64,000 nucleotides of DNA. Source: Magnetococcales bacterium WMHbin3 (lineage in GTDB: Bacteria > Pseudomonadota > Magnetococcia > Magnetococcales > Magnetaquicoccaceae). The notes below the pieces were generated by a model. It was given only the letters and a program-made list of their open reading frames with translations. It was not told the DNA's origin and searched no databases. Positions 8,471 through 18,327 of this stretch are shown here, piece by piece (the first letter of the stretch is position 1; each line of letters opens with the position of its first letter). The translations under genes and the position numbers were made by a program. The stretch is from assembly GCA_002753185.1 (NCBI GenBank), contig PDZX01000013.1, forward strand, positions 17,217 to 81,216, in the 5' to 3' direction.

Positions 8471-9757
8471 ATGCATGTGCTCTATTCGATCCTTCTGACG
8501 TTCGTCATTGTTTTGACCCTTCCCTATTGGGGATGGCGCTACCTCGCCACGCCGAAATACCGGGGAACCGTGTGGCAACGGCTGGGTAACGTTGACCAAC
8601 TCTGCAATGGACATGCCATAAACACGCCCCGCGTCTGGCTGCACGCGGTTTCGGTGGGCGAGACCATGGCGGCCAGCGAACTGGCCAAGCGCCTGCCGGA
8701 CCTGCTCCCCGGCCACGAACTGGTGGTCTCCACGGTCACCAAGACCGGCCAGGAGGTGGCACGCCAAAAAATCCCCCATGCTGCAGCCCACTGCTACCTC
8801 CCCATCGATCTGCCGGTCTGTCTGAACCCGGTCATCGCGGCGATCCGGCCCCGGCTGCTGGTGGTCATGGAGACCGAGTTGTGGCCCGGCCTGTTCCGGG
8901 CGCTGGCCAGGCGTGGCGTTCCCATCGTCCTGGTCAACGGCCGCATCTCGCCGCGCTCCTTCGCCCGTTATCGCCGCCTGCGCCCGCTGATGCGCCGGGT
9001 GCTGGCGGACGGCAGGCTCTATCTGATGCAAACCGAGGCCGACGCCCAACGCCTGATCGCCATGGGCGCCGCGCCCCAGCGGGTGGTCGTGACGGGCAAC
9101 CTCAAGTACGACCAGGCCCTGCGCCCCCCGGATCCGTTGCGCCTGCGCCAACTGGACGAACGTCTCCCCGCGCCCGATGCGCCGGTCTGGATCGCGGCCA
9201 GCACCCATCCGGGCGAGGAGGAGATCCTGCTGGAGGTCTTCGCGCGACTGGCGCGCCATCCCGCCGCCCCGCGCCTGATCCTGGTCCCCCGCCACCCGGA
9301 GAGAACCCCGGAAGTGGCGGCCCTGCTGCGACGGCGGCAACTGGCATTTCAACTCTTCTCCGCAACCCGTGGCGCCTGGGAGAGTCCGGTGCTGCTGGTG
9401 GACGAGATCGGCTGGCTGGCCGTGCTCTACCGGATGGCTCATCTGGTCTTCATCGGCGGCACCCTGGTCCCCCACGGCGGGCAGAACATGCTGGAGGCCG
9501 CCGCCTGGGGAGCGCCGATCCTGATGGGACCGCACACCTTCAATTTCCGGGAGATCGCCGAGCAACTCCTGCAAGCCGGCGGGGCCGCCCTGACGCGGGA
9601 CGCCGACGCGTTGCACGCCATGCTCGCCGCCCTCCTGGAGGCCCCGGAACAACGCCAGCGCATGGGCGAGGCGGCCCGCTCGGTGATCCCCGCCAACGCC
9701 GGCGCCCTGGAGCGCACCCTGACGGCCATCGGGGCGCTGATGGCGGAAGCGCCATGA
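8471..9757 (+). CDS. waaA: 3-deoxy-D-manno-octulosonic acid transferase
   Basis: This 428-residue GT30 glycosyltransferase adds Kdo from CMP-Kdo to lipid IVA at the cytoplasmic face of the inner membrane. The N-terminus is a membrane anchor (MHVLYSILLTFVIVLTLPYW). The family signatures are present: WLHAVSVGE with the catalytic-region glutamate at about residues 57-65, METELWP, LVNGRISPRSF, VTGNLKYD and the C-terminal GGTLVPHGGQN motif that contacts the nucleotide. The upstream frame is open to 8222, but the family begins at the membrane anchor, so ATG 8471 is chosen. The stop overlaps the lpxK start as ATGA, so both lipid A steps are made together. Confidence 0.95.
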   Translation: MHVLYSILLTFVIVLTLPYWGWRYLATPKYRGTVWQRLGNVDQLCNGHAINTPRVWLHAVSVGETMAASELAKRLPDLLPGHELVVSTVTKTGQEVARQKIPHAAAHCYLPIDLPVCLNPVIAAIRPRLLVVMETELWPGLFRALARRGVPIVLVNGRISPRSFARYRRLRPLMRRVLADGRLYLMQTEADAQRLIAMGAAPQRVVVTGNLKYDQALRPPDPLRLRQLDERLPAPDAPVWIAASTHPGEEEILLEVFARLARHPAAPRLILVPRHPERTPEVAALLRRRQLAFQLFSATRGAWESPVLLVDEIGWLAVLYRMAHLVFIGGTLVPHGGQNMLEAAAWGAPILMGPHTFNFREIAEQLLQAGGAALTRDADALHAMLAALLEAPEQRQRMGEAARSVIPANAGALERTLTAIGALMAEAP

Positions 9758-10836
9758 CCGATCTCCTCCCCTGGCTGGAGGGCAGCCGCGCCCCCGCCTC
9801 CTGGCCGGCGCGTGCCGGACTGGCGGCCCTCGGCGCTCTGGGCGGGGTCTACGGCGGTCTCCAGTGGCTGCGCACCCTCAAACCGGACCCTTTCCGGGCG
9901 CCCTGCCCGGTGATCAGCGTCGGCAACCTCACCGCCGGCGGCACCGGCAAGACCCCCACGGTCCTCTGGCTCGCCCGCCATCTCGCCCCTTCCGGCCGCC
10001 GCATCGCCATCGTCAGCCGCGGCTACCGGCAACAATCCCGCGCGCCGGTCACGGTGGTCGCCGATCCCGACGGCCAACGCCTTTACCCCCCCCTGGCCGC
10101 CGACGAGGCATCCTTCCTGGCCGGTTCGCTGCCAGGGGTCGCCGTGCTCACCGGACGCCACCGTCCCACCCTCATCCGCCATGCCGTGGAGCGCTTGCAC
10201 TGCGACCTGGTCCTGATGGACGACGGCTTCCAGCGCCTGGACGTGTACAAGGATCTCGACCTGCTCCTGCTGGATGCCGCCCGGCCCCTGGGCAACGGCA
10301 GGCTGCTGCCCGGCGGGCTGCTGCGGGAGTTCCCCTCGGCCATCCGCCGCGCCCATGCCGTGGTCCTCACCCGCGCCGACGACCCGCGCGCCACCCTCGC
10401 CACCCGCGCCTGGCTGGCCGAACGGTTTCCCCAGGTGCCGGTCATGACCGCCACCCATCGCCCCACTGCCTGGATCCCGCTCCACGCCCCCCGCGATCCC
10501 CTCCCCCTGGACGGCCTGACCGCTCCCTTGTTCGCCTTCTGCGCCATCGCCGCGCCGGATCGTTTTTTTACCACGCTGCGCGGCTTGACCCTTGATCTGC
10601 GCGGCCAGCGCCCCTTCCCCGACCATCATCCCTTCTCCCCGCAGGAGACCGCGCGCCTGCTGGCCGAGGCCGCCGATCTGGGCGCCACGGCCCTGGTCTG
10701 CACCGAAAAGGATGCCGTCAAGCTGGATCCCGCCCGCATCGACATGCCGGTGTTCGCCCTGCGCGTGGAGATCGCCTTCGCCCCTGCCCCGCTCTGGCTG
10801 GAGCAGCGCCTCGCCGCCCTGCTTTTTTCGGCTTGA
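9754..10836 (+). CDS. lpxK: tetraacyldisaccharide 4'-kinase
   Basis: This 360-residue kinase phosphorylates the 4' position of the lipid A disaccharide precursor at the inner membrane, just before Kdo transfer. An N-terminal hydrophobic helix (about residues 22-37) is followed by the family P-loop VGNLTAGGTGKTP near 60-72, the RGY motif (SRGYRQ) and LMDDGFQRLDVYKDLDLLLLD, which holds the conserved DDGFQ. The C-terminal CTEKDAVKL motif is also present. The start ATG overlaps the waaA stop by 4 bp. The length is usual for the family. A promoter for the next operon overlaps its stop codon. Confidence 0.95.
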   Translation: MTDLLPWLEGSRAPASWPARAGLAALGALGGVYGGLQWLRTLKPDPFRAPCPVISVGNLTAGGTGKTPTVLWLARHLAPSGRRIAIVSRGYRQQSRAPVTVVADPDGQRLYPPLAADEASFLAGSLPGVAVLTGRHRPTLIRHAVERLHCDLVLMDDGFQRLDVYKDLDLLLLDAARPLGNGRLLPGGLLREFPSAIRRAHAVVLTRADDPRATLATRAWLAERFPQVPVMTATHRPTAWIPLHAPRDPLPLDGLTAPLFAFCAIAAPDRFFTTLRGLTLDLRGQRPFPDHHPFSPQETARLLAEAADLGATALVCTEKDAVKLDPARIDMPVFALRVEIAFAPAPLWLEQRLAALLFSA

Positions 10837-10861
10837 CAAGCGAATATTTTTTCAGTAAATA
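10833..10861 (+). promoter_or_regulatory. putative sigma70 promoter for the signalling/electron-transfer operon
   Basis: A perfect TTGACA at 10833-10838 overlaps the lpxK stop. A 17 bp AT-rich spacer and TAAATA at 10856-10861 follow. The segment to 10909 is much richer in A and T than the flanking genes. The -10 match is modest; TATAGT just downstream is an alternative. Confidence 0.5.
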
Positions 10862-10909
10862 GTTATAGTAACTCTGTGAATTTTTCGTGCGTTAGATAAA
10901 TGAATAATA

Positions 10910-12598
10910 ATGAACATTTTCAACCGATTATACATCTGGCAAAAATTCACCCTCGGCTTCATGATCATCGCCGGGTTCTTCATCGGGCTGGTCTTCGTCT
11001 ATCAGACCGGGATGCACCAGGTCGAGCAGAGTTACGAAACCCTGATCTCCGAAGATTTCGCCCGCTTTTCCATCGGCTTCCAACTCTCCCACTCCCTGGC
11101 GCAGATGCGGGACGTGGAGTACAACTTCCGCCTCTCCCCCAGCGCGGAACTGGCCGAGGATCATGAAAAATACTACAAAGAATTTTTGGAGAAACTGGGA
11201 AAACTCACCGAACTGGAAAAGAGCATCGGCGGCCAGGAGCCGGATCTGAAGGCGCCCAAAGGGATTCTCAAGCACATCCATGACTACCGCGAAGCCTTTC
11301 TCGCCACCTTCAACGCCTGGCGGGAACAGGCCACCGCCAAGGCGAACGAGGCATTCGCCGAAAAAATGGAAGAGGCCAATCAGGCCATCGAGTTCCTGGT
11401 GGAGTACCATTTCAGCCAGGTCCGCAAGGACATGAAAAACGCCTCGCGCCAGGCCCAGCAGTATGGCCGGCACCGCACGCAACTGGCCTTCTCCCTGGCG
11501 ATGGTCATGATCGTGCTGTTGGTCGTCATCGCCTTTTTGATGGTCAACAGCCTGGTCCATCCCATCACCAAGGTCACCAAGGCCATGCTGCACGTGGCGG
11601 ACGGCAACATGGAGTCCCAGGTCCCGGTGATCGGCAAGGACGAACTGGGACAGATGGCCACCATCTTCAACCAGATGGCCCTGCAATTGAAGTCGGCCCA
11701 CGAGGGACTGCAGAGCGAACAGGAAAAACTGATGACCATCCTGCTCTCTGCCCGCGAGGGGATCATCGGCACCAACCGGGAGGGGGAAGTGGTGCTGGTC
11801 AATCCTGCGGCGCAACGGCTGTTGGGCAAGAGCGAGGAGCAGATCGTGGCCGGCGGGTTCCTCAACATCCTGGACGATCCCGAATACGTGCGGCAATTCC
11901 TGATTCGTTCCGGCTACGACATGCCGGAAACCGTGGTCTTCAACCAGAAGGTCTTCAACTTTTTCGCCGCCTCCATCCGGGACAAGGGGGGGGCGATCAT
12001 CGGCTCGGCGGCGCTGATCCGGGACGTGACCGAGGAGAAGAACCTGGAGCGGCAGTTGCGCAACCTCTCCAACACCGACGGCCTGACCAAGCTGATCAAC
12101 CGCCGCCATTTCGACGAACTCCTCCAGGCGGAGTTCCAGCGCGGCAAGCGTTATGGCGTCGAGTTCGGGCTGCTGGTGTTCGACGTGGACCATTTCAAGA
12201 AATTCAACGACACTTACGGCCACGACCAGGGGGATCGGGTCCTGCAGGCCCTCGCCGGGGCCATGAAGGGCGCCTTCCGGGATATCGATTTCTGCTGCCG
12301 CTTCGGGGGCGAGGAGTTCTGCGTGATCGCCCCCAGCACCAATCTGTCGGGACTGCTCATCGCCGCCGAACGGTTCCGGGGCAAAGTGGAGGCGATGGTG
12401 GTGGACGGACTCAAGGTCACCATCAGCATCGGCGCGGTGGTCTATCCCCATCTCATTCCTGGGGCGCAGGGACCGGCGGAGATCTTCAAGGCTGCCGACA
12501 ACGCGCTGTACCAGGCCAAGAAGGGGGGACGCAATCAGGTGTGCGCCGCCTCCCCTCCGGGGCAGGAGGCGCCACCCTCCACCAGCACGCCGGGTTAG
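10910..12598 (+). CDS. membrane diguanylate cyclase with HAMP, PAS and GGDEF domains
   Basis: This 562-residue inner-membrane protein is predicted to make c-di-GMP from GTP. A transmembrane helix at about residues 13-33 leads into a periplasmic helical sensor region of roughly 160 residues. A second helix at about 198-218, a HAMP linker and a PAS domain (GIIGTNREGEVVLVNPAAQR) follow. The C-terminal cyclase domain has GGEEF at 466-470, so the active site is intact. RDID at 457-460 sits five residues before it, which is a canonical product-inhibition I-site. The gene opens a run of eight plus-strand genes with small gaps. No good ribosome site precedes ATG 10910. Domain calls are firm; the sensed signal is unknown. 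Confidence 0.9.
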   Translation: MNIFNRLYIWQKFTLGFMIIAGFFIGLVFVYQTGMHQVEQSYETLISEDFARFSIGFQLSHSLAQMRDVEYNFRLSPSAELAEDHEKYYKEFLEKLGKLTELEKSIGGQEPDLKAPKGILKHIHDYREAFLATFNAWREQATAKANEAFAEKMEEANQAIEFLVEYHFSQVRKDMKNASRQAQQYGRHRTQLAFSLAMVMIVLLVVIAFLMVNSLVHPITKVTKAMLHVADGNMESQVPVIGKDELGQMATIFNQMALQLKSAHEGLQSEQEKLMTILLSAREGIIGTNREGEVVLVNPAAQRLLGKSEEQIVAGGFLNILDDPEYVRQFLIRSGYDMPETVVFNQKVFNFFAASIRDKGGAIIGSAALIRDVTEEKNLERQLRNLSNTDGLTKLINRRHFDELLQAEFQRGKRYGVEFGLLVFDVDHFKKFNDTYGHDQGDRVLQALAGAMKGAFRDIDFCCRFGGEEFCVIAPSTNLSGLLIAAERFRGKVEAMVVDGLKVTISIGAVVYPHLIPGAQGPAEIFKAADNALYQAKKGGRNQVCAASPPGQEAPPSTSTPG

Positions 12599-12601
12599 GT
12601 C

Positions 12602-14953
12602 ATGATCCATCTCAATCGCATGCAAATCAGCCACCGCATCACGGCTGGCGTCACCATCCCCTTGCTTCTGCTGATCGTCGTGGGCGTCTGGAGCTGGACC
12701 GCCAGCCACGGCGTGCTGGAGGAAGTGGACCAGATCCGCAACGAACGGCTCAACCGCGTTCTGCTGGCGCAACGCCTGGGCAAGGAACTGCTCAAAATGC
12801 AGTACTATCTGACCGAAGTCTCCATCAACAAGGAGGAGAGGGGAGAGACCGATCCCTTCATCGGGGCAGAGGAATATTTTAAAAGTATTGTTAAAAACTT
12901 AAACGAATACAGAATCGCCTACCAAAACGACCACAACGAGAAAAACCGGCAGGCGGTTGACGAAATCCTTGCCAAGATTGAAAATTTTTACAACATCGGC
13001 AAGAAGATGACCCAGGCCTTCCTTGCGAATGACAAGGAAGAGGGGTTCCGGCTCAAGCATGCCTTCGACGAGGAGGCGGAGTATATCGATTACTACTTCG
13101 TGCCACTCATGACCCAGGAGGAAGAGACGATCCAGGAGGAGATGACCGGCCTGGAAAAGAGCATGTCCAACCTCAAGCGGGGACTGGTGGTGGTCATGCT
13201 GCTGGCGCTGACCTGCTCCGCGCTGGCGGGCTGGCTGATCGTCCGCTCATTGGTAAAACCGCTCTCCCTGATCGCGGGTGCCATGCGCATCGTCTCCGGT
13301 GGCGAACTGGGCCATCGGGTCCCGGTGATCGGGCGGGACGAATTGAGCGAAATCACAACCATTTTCAACAATATGCTCGACAATCTCGCCCGCAGCGCCA
13401 TGGTGACCATGGTGCAGTCGGGCAATGTGAACGCCATTATGCACGAACAGGCGCGCCTGAACGAAACCCTGAACCGGAACTCCCTGGAAAACATGCGCCT
13501 GGCCCGACATGTGGTGAGCGAAAACGACCAGTTGGACGCCAAGGTCCATCGCCTGCAGGAGAGCATCACCCAGGCCAACGACAACCTCACCCGCATTTCC
13601 GGCAGCATCGACCGGCTGCTGGAAGACAACGTGCAACCGATCGCCGCCAAGGCGTTGTCCGCGTCGCACAACGTCGAAGGGATGGTCGCCGCGTCCCGCA
13701 CCATGAACTCCCACATCAACGAGGTGTACGACAACCTGCAACGGGTGGACGGCTCGGTGCGCAACGTGGGCGAAGAGGTGGGCGACTTGTCGAACGGTAT
13801 CACGGAAGTGCGACGCCAGTGCCAGGATGCCTCGGCCAGATCCAACTCCGCCTCCCTCCAGACCAAGAAGTCGCTGGAGGTGATGGCGAACCTCGCGGAA
13901 GAGGTGCGGGCCATCGCCGATATCGTCGAAATGATCAACCAGATCGCCGATCAGACCAAAATGCTGGCCCTGAACGCCTCCATCGAGGCGGCCGGCGCCG
14001 GCGAGGCGGGCAAGGGATTCGCCGTGGTGGCCAACGAGGTCCGGGAACTGGCCCTCCAGACCGCCAAGGCCACCCTGAACATCTCGGATCTGGCCGTCGG
14101 AATCCGCGCCAGGGTGGGCGAGGTCTCGGAGGCCACCCACCAGCTCGACGCCATGATCGGCGGGATCGCCAGGATCAACGACGCCATCGAGGTGAGCATG
14201 GACGAACAGTCCCTCTCCGTCGAGACCATCATGGAGAACATGCGCCGGGTGGGACAGGCGACCGGCGACGTGAAGGAACATGCCGAACGGCTTCTGGAGG
14301 CAGCTCGCGAGGTGGCGCACTCCGCCTCCGAGGCGGAGCGGCTCACCGTGAGCATCGCCTTGGACGCGGGCGAGGCGGCCACGGCGGTGGGGTTCGTGGC
14401 CGACAACAGCCGCGAGGCCTCCGGCCAGGCGGAGTCGGTGCGCCTGTTCGCCAGCGACATCTACGCCGCCTCCATCCAGGTGCAAAGACACATGCTGGTC
14501 TCGATGAATCTGACCAACCTGGTGCGGGGCCTGATCGAATACGCCGGCCTGTTGACCCGCTACGGCCAGACGGTGGGAGACGCCCTGGAGGAGTCGGGAC
14601 GCGCCCTGCGCACCGGCAAGACGCCGTTGACGCTCCTGGAGATCAAGAGCAGCCATCTGCGGCTGGTGGAATCGGCACGTCTGGCCCTGTGCGGCGCGCG
14701 GCCGGAGTCCCCCCCTGCGCTGACGGCGACCCCGACCTGCCCGTTGCGGGATACCCCGCTGCACGCCCACCCGGAAGTGAGCGCTGCGGATCGCCGTTTC
14801 CACGAGCAGGCCGCCGCCTGTCTCAGCGCGCTTCAGGATGCCACGCGCGAGGGCCTCCCCACGGAAACCCACGCAACCGCAGCGCAAGAGATGGAAACCA
14901 CCCTGATGGCCTTGTTCGCGGCTTTGGACAAGGCCAACGCCAACGCCTCGTGA
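12602..14953 (+). CDS. methyl-accepting chemotaxis protein with C-terminal CZB-like zinc domain
   Basis: This 783-residue chemoreceptor has a first membrane helix at about residues 14-32, a helical periplasmic domain and a second helix at about 196-215 followed by HAMP. The cytoplasmic coiled-coil signalling domain has its tip at roughly 448-475 ([19 protein letters not shown]). The last 120 residues contain SHLRLV, TCPLRD, HAHPEVS and RRFHEQA in that order. These give the His, Cys, His, His pattern of the zinc-binding CZB domain, which in other bacteria senses zinc or oxidants. It starts 3 bp after the diguanylate cyclase and is likely translated with it. The location suggests a receptor tuned to redox or metal state. 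The signalling domain is certain; the CZB assignment is by eye. Confidence 0.9.
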   Translation: MIHLNRMQISHRITAGVTIPLLLLIVVGVWSWTASHGVLEEVDQIRNERLNRVLLAQRLGKELLKMQYYLTEVSINKEERGETDPFIGAEEYFKSIVKNLNEYRIAYQNDHNEKNRQAVDEILAKIENFYNIGKKMTQAFLANDKEEGFRLKHAFDEEAEYIDYYFVPLMTQEEETIQEEMTGLEKSMSNLKRGLVVVMLLALTCSALAGWLIVRSLVKPLSLIAGAMRIVSGGELGHRVPVIGRDELSEITTIFNNMLDNLARSAMVTMVQSGNVNAIMHEQARLNETLNRNSLENMRLARHVVSENDQLDAKVHRLQESITQANDNLTRISGSIDRLLEDNVQPIAAKALSASHNVEGMVAASRTMNSHINEVYDNLQRVDGSVRNVGEEVGDLSNGITEVRRQCQDASARSNSASLQTKKSLEVMANLAEEVRAIADIVEMINQIADQTKMLALNASIEAAGAGEAGKGFAVVANEVRELALQTAKATLNISDLAVGIRARVGEVSEATHQLDAMIGGIARINDAIEVSMDEQSLSVETIMENMRRVGQATGDVKEHAERLLEAAREVAHSASEAERLTVSIALDAGEAATAVGFVADNSREASGQAESVRLFASDIYAASIQVQRHMLVSMNLTNLVRGLIEYAGLLTRYGQTVGDALEESGRALRTGKTPLTLLEIKSSHLRLVESARLALCGARPESPPALTATPTCPLRDTPLHAHPEVSAADRRFHEQAAACLSALQDATREGLPTETHATAAQEMETTLMALFAALDKANANAS

Positions 14954-14966
14954 GCCAGCCGACGCC

Positions 14967-16955
14967 ATGACCTCCTCCGACGAATTGGGCAGCGCGACCC
15001 TCCCCCTGCAAGCCCTGATGGATCATCTGCTGCGCGACGGCATGCAACAAGGCACGCTGGAAGCGCGCAACGCCTTCACGCTGCTGGAACAGACCCTGCG
15101 GGAGATCCTGGCCGCCCAACTCGACGAACGGAAACGGGTTCTGGCCGCGCTGGGCGAGATCATCGGCCTGGCCCTGCTCGACATCACCCTGGAGGAGAAA
15201 CTGCAACGCGCCCTGGATTGCATCCTCGCCGTGCCGAGCGTGTACGGCCTGGATCAGGGGTGTCTCTTTCTGGTGGACGAACCGGGCCGCCTCTTGCGCA
15301 TGGTGGCGCAACGTCATCTGCCGCCGGAACTGACCACCCTGTGCCGGAGCGTGCCCTACGGCGCATGCCTGTGTGGCCGGGCCATGGACGACACGCAACC
15401 GGTCCTGTTCCACCCCTCCATCGACGCGGCGCACGACCGGGAACACCCCGGCATGGTTCCCCATGGTCACACCCTGTTCCTGGCAAGGGATCTGAAGACC
15501 GATCGCCCGCTGATGCTGGTCAATCTCTACGTGCGCAACCACTGCCGGGAGGACCCGCGCGCCCATTTTCTCATTGACGCCCTGGCCATGGCCCTGTCGG
15601 TGTTGCATGCCCTGCACGACACCCAGGAGGCGTTGCGGGGCTTCGCCTTCCGGGATCCGGTCACCGGGCTGGCCAACCGCCGCATCTTCCAGGACCGGCT
15701 GGATCAGGCCCGGCGCCGGGCGATCCGCAACCATGAGTCCTTCATGGTCGTGGCCCTGGGGGTGGACCGTTTCGGACGCATCAACGAATCCCTGGGACGC
15801 GGCGTCGGCGATCAGGCGTTGCGCCTGCTGGCCACCCGTTTCAAGGAGACCATGCGCGCCGGCGACACCCTGGCCAAGGCGGATGGGGGGGAATTTCTCT
15901 TTTTGATGTTCATCCGCAATGTACGCGAGATCATGTCGCCGGTGCAAAGGATCCGTGCCCTGATCGCTGACCCCCTCCCCCTGGAGGAACGCGAGTTGCG
16001 GGTGACCGTCTCCATCGGCATCAGCCTCTTTCCGGACGATGGGGAACAACTGCTGGAGAAGGCGCAGTTCGCCCTCAAGAGCGCCAAGGAGCAGGGACCA
16101 GGGCAGTTCCAGGTCTTTTCGAGCCAGGCGCACGCCAAGACCCTGGCCATGCTCGCCCTGGAGCAGGATTTGCGTCAGGCCGTCGTCCGGCGGCTGCTGG
16201 TGCCCCATTACCAGCCACAGATCTCTTTGGCCTCCATGAAGATCATCGGGTTCGAGGCCCTGATCCGCTGGCCCGACCCGGAGCAACCCGACCGCATGAG
16301 GGCCTTTCCCGATCAATTCATCCCCCTGGCCGAGGAGACCGGGTTGATCGTCCCCCTGGGCGAACAGGTGCTGCCGCAAGCCTGCCGGGATCTGAAGGCG
16401 TGGCACGATCTGGGATACCGGGAGCTGCACATGGCCGTGAACCTTTCGGCGCGTCAGTTCGCCAGCCCGACGCTGCTTGCGACGATCACCCGTGCGCTCG
16501 CCGACTCCGGCCTGCCACCTCGCCATCTGGAGTTGGAGATCACCGAGTCCCAGGTGATGCTGGACAAGGAGCGGGCCAGGGAGATCCTGAGCGCGATCAA
16601 GGAGCTGGGGGTGCAACTGGCCCTGGACGATTTCGGCACCGGCTATTCCTCGTTGTCGATTTTGCAGCAGTTCCCGTTCGACCGCCTCAAGATCGACCGC
16701 TCCTTCGTGATGAACCTCCCGACGCAAGCCTCCAATCTCAACATGATCAACACCATCATCCAGATGGCGCGCGGTCTGCAATTGCTGGTGACCGCAGAAG
16801 GGGTCGAAAACCAGGATCAGCAGGACAAACTCAAGCTCGGCGGTTGCGATGACGTGCAGGGCTGGTTGTACAGCAAGGCGCTCCCGGCCGATCAGATTCC
16901 CGGTCTGCTGGCCAAATACAATACATCCAATACTTATGAACCTATAAAGGAATAA
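14967..16955 (+). CDS. GAF-GGDEF-EAL c-di-GMP phosphodiesterase
   Basis: This 662-residue soluble protein has a GAF-like N-terminal half (about 45-215), a GGDEF-type domain and a C-terminal EAL domain. The cyclase signature is degenerate, reading ADGGEF where GGDEF is expected, so it probably makes no c-di-GMP. The phosphodiesterase domain looks complete: FEALIRW, VNLSARQF, LELEITES, LALDDFGTGYSS, LKIDRSFV and TAEGVE are all present, and the final motif is QGWLYSKAL in place of QGYLFSKP. It therefore probably breaks down c-di-GMP and opposes the cyclase two genes upstream. It follows the chemoreceptor by 13 bp and precedes the cytochrome operon by 4 bp. Confidence 0.9.
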   Translation: MTSSDELGSATLPLQALMDHLLRDGMQQGTLEARNAFTLLEQTLREILAAQLDERKRVLAALGEIIGLALLDITLEEKLQRALDCILAVPSVYGLDQGCLFLVDEPGRLLRMVAQRHLPPELTTLCRSVPYGACLCGRAMDDTQPVLFHPSIDAAHDREHPGMVPHGHTLFLARDLKTDRPLMLVNLYVRNHCREDPRAHFLIDALAMALSVLHALHDTQEALRGFAFRDPVTGLANRRIFQDRLDQARRRAIRNHESFMVVALGVDRFGRINESLGRGVGDQALRLLATRFKETMRAGDTLAKADGGEFLFLMFIRNVREIMSPVQRIRALIADPLPLEERELRVTVSIGISLFPDDGEQLLEKAQFALKSAKEQGPGQFQVFSSQAHAKTLAMLALEQDLRQAVVRRLLVPHYQPQISLASMKIIGFEALIRWPDPEQPDRMRAFPDQFIPLAEETGLIVPLGEQVLPQACRDLKAWHDLGYRELHMAVNLSARQFASPTLLATITRALADSGLPPRHLELEITESQVMLDKERAREILSAIKELGVQLALDDFGTGYSSLSILQQFPFDRLKIDRSFVMNLPTQASNLNMINTIIQMARGLQLLVTAEGVENQDQQDKLKLGGCDDVQGWLYSKALPADQIPGLLAKYNTSNTYEPIKE

Positions 16956-16959
16956 GTGT

Positions 16960-17298
16960 ATGTTAAAATTTCTCAGCCGAACCGTGGTGGCAATGGGTCT
17001 CGCCTCGCTTCCCGGCGTGGCGCATGCGGAGCTGGATGCCGCCACGGCCCTGGAGGTGCTGAAGCGCAACGACTGCACCAAATGCCACTCCATTCAGAAA
17101 TCGAAGAACGGCCCCTCCTACACCAAGGTTTCCCAAAAATATAAGGGAGACGCTCAGGCCGAAGAAAAATTATTCAAGCACCTGACATCCAATCCAAAGG
17201 TCAAGCTGGCGGACGGCACCGAGGAAAACCACAAAAAGACCGACTTTGACAATAACGACCAGCTCAAGGATTTCATACGCTGGATTCTTTCTCTTTAA
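16960..17298 (+). CDS. periplasmic monoheme c-type cytochrome without axial methionine
   Basis: This 112-residue protein has a Sec signal peptide (MLKFLSRTVV... cleaved after AHA, residue 23) and one heme c site, CTKCH at 39-43. The mature protein has the size of a class I cytochrome c, but it contains no methionine at all, so the usual Met sixth ligand is absent. Histidines later in the chain (KHLTSN, EENHKK) are candidates, giving a low-potential bis-His heme. It has a good ribosome site (AAAGGA) and its stop overlaps the next start as TAATG. Between an inner-membrane cytochrome and a porin-cytochrome pair, a periplasmic shuttle role is a sensible inference. Confidence 0.88.
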   Translation: MLKFLSRTVVAMGLASLPGVAHAELDAATALEVLKRNDCTKCHSIQKSKNGPSYTKVSQKYKGDAQAEEKLFKHLTSNPKVKLADGTEENHKKTDFDNNDQLKDFIRWILSL

Positions 17299-18302
17299 TG
17301 AGCTTGAGTACCCCGATGTCAAAAATACTTTCAGCATTGATGGTTCTATTTGTCCTGGTATTGCCCGCCTCCGCCGAGGAACCGCGCAAGGACGCGGTCC
17401 TGCGCGGGGATGCCGAATGCACCTTCTGCCACGACGAAGAGGACTCCACCTCCCTGTTGTCCATCGGCCGCACCCGGCACGGGACCCTGGCGGACAGCCG
17501 GACACCGACCTGCGTCGGTTGCCATGGTCCCAGCAAGGCGCACATGAAGGAAAAATTGCCAGGCTCGGAAAAACGCCCCACACCGGACATCACCCATGGC
17601 CGGCGCGCCCCCGCGTTGCGCCCCGATGCGCGCATCGACGAGGATTTCGCCAATTTCAAGGGGACATCCAGTCCCGCCGAGGTGATCAACAAGGCCTGCC
17701 TCGCCTGCCATCAGGGGGAGAAATTGATGTTCTGGTCCGGCAGCGCCCACTCCAGCCGCAACGTGGCCTGCACCAACTGCCACGAGATCCACACCGATCA
17801 TGACCGGGCACAAGACAAACTCAGCCAGCCCAAGGTCTGCTTCGGCTGCCACAAGAGCCAGCGCTCCATGTTCAACCGCCCCTCGCACCACCCGGTCCCG
17901 GAAGGGAAGATGACCTGTTCCAACTGCCACAATCCCCACGGCTCGGCGGGACACAAATCCCTGCGTTGGGATACGGTCAACGAGACCTGCTACCAGTGCC
18001 ACATGGAAAAACGCGGGCCGTTCGTTCACAGCCATCCCCCGGTATCGGAAAACTGCCTCAACTGCCACAACCCCCACGGGACCACGGTGCCCGCGCTGCT
18101 CTCCCACCGGCCGCCCTATCTGTGCCAAAGCTGCCACAGCGACACATCCCACCGGGGACAGGTGGCGGGCCTGCCCAACGGACGCACCGTCAACGCGGCG
18201 GTAATAGGTTCCCTGGCCCGTGGCTGCTTGAAATGCCACACCAACATTCACGGCGGCAACAGCACCGAGAACGCCACCAGCGCCGGACGGTTCCGGCGCT
18301 GA
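17298..18302 (+). CDS. periplasmic decaheme cytochrome, MtrA/DmsE/PioA type
   Basis: This 334-residue protein has a signal peptide ending ASA near residue 26 and ten CxxCH heme sites: CTFCH, CVGCH, CLACH, CTNCH, CFGCH, CSNCH, CYQCH, CLNCH, CQSCH and CLKCH. This count and spacing are typical of MtrA/DmsE/PioA. These proteins plug into an MtrB-type barrel to carry electrons across the outer membrane. The porin gene follows 25 bp later, as expected for the pair. A second in-frame methionine (MSKILSA, 17316) is an equally good start. The family cannot show whether electrons flow outward (mineral or acceptor reduction) or inward (Fe(II) oxidation). Confidence 0.93.
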   Translation: MSLSTPMSKILSALMVLFVLVLPASAEEPRKDAVLRGDAECTFCHDEEDSTSLLSIGRTRHGTLADSRTPTCVGCHGPSKAHMKEKLPGSEKRPTPDITHGRRAPALRPDARIDEDFANFKGTSSPAEVINKACLACHQGEKLMFWSGSAHSSRNVACTNCHEIHTDHDRAQDKLSQPKVCFGCHKSQRSMFNRPSHHPVPEGKMTCSNCHNPHGSAGHKSLRWDTVNETCYQCHMEKRGPFVHSHPPVSENCLNCHNPHGTTVPALLSHRPPYLCQSCHSDTSHRGQVAGLPNGRTVNAAVIGSLARGCLKCHTNIHGGNSTENATSAGRFRR

Positions 18303-18327
18303 CCCAAAACCAGGGAGAGAGACGACC

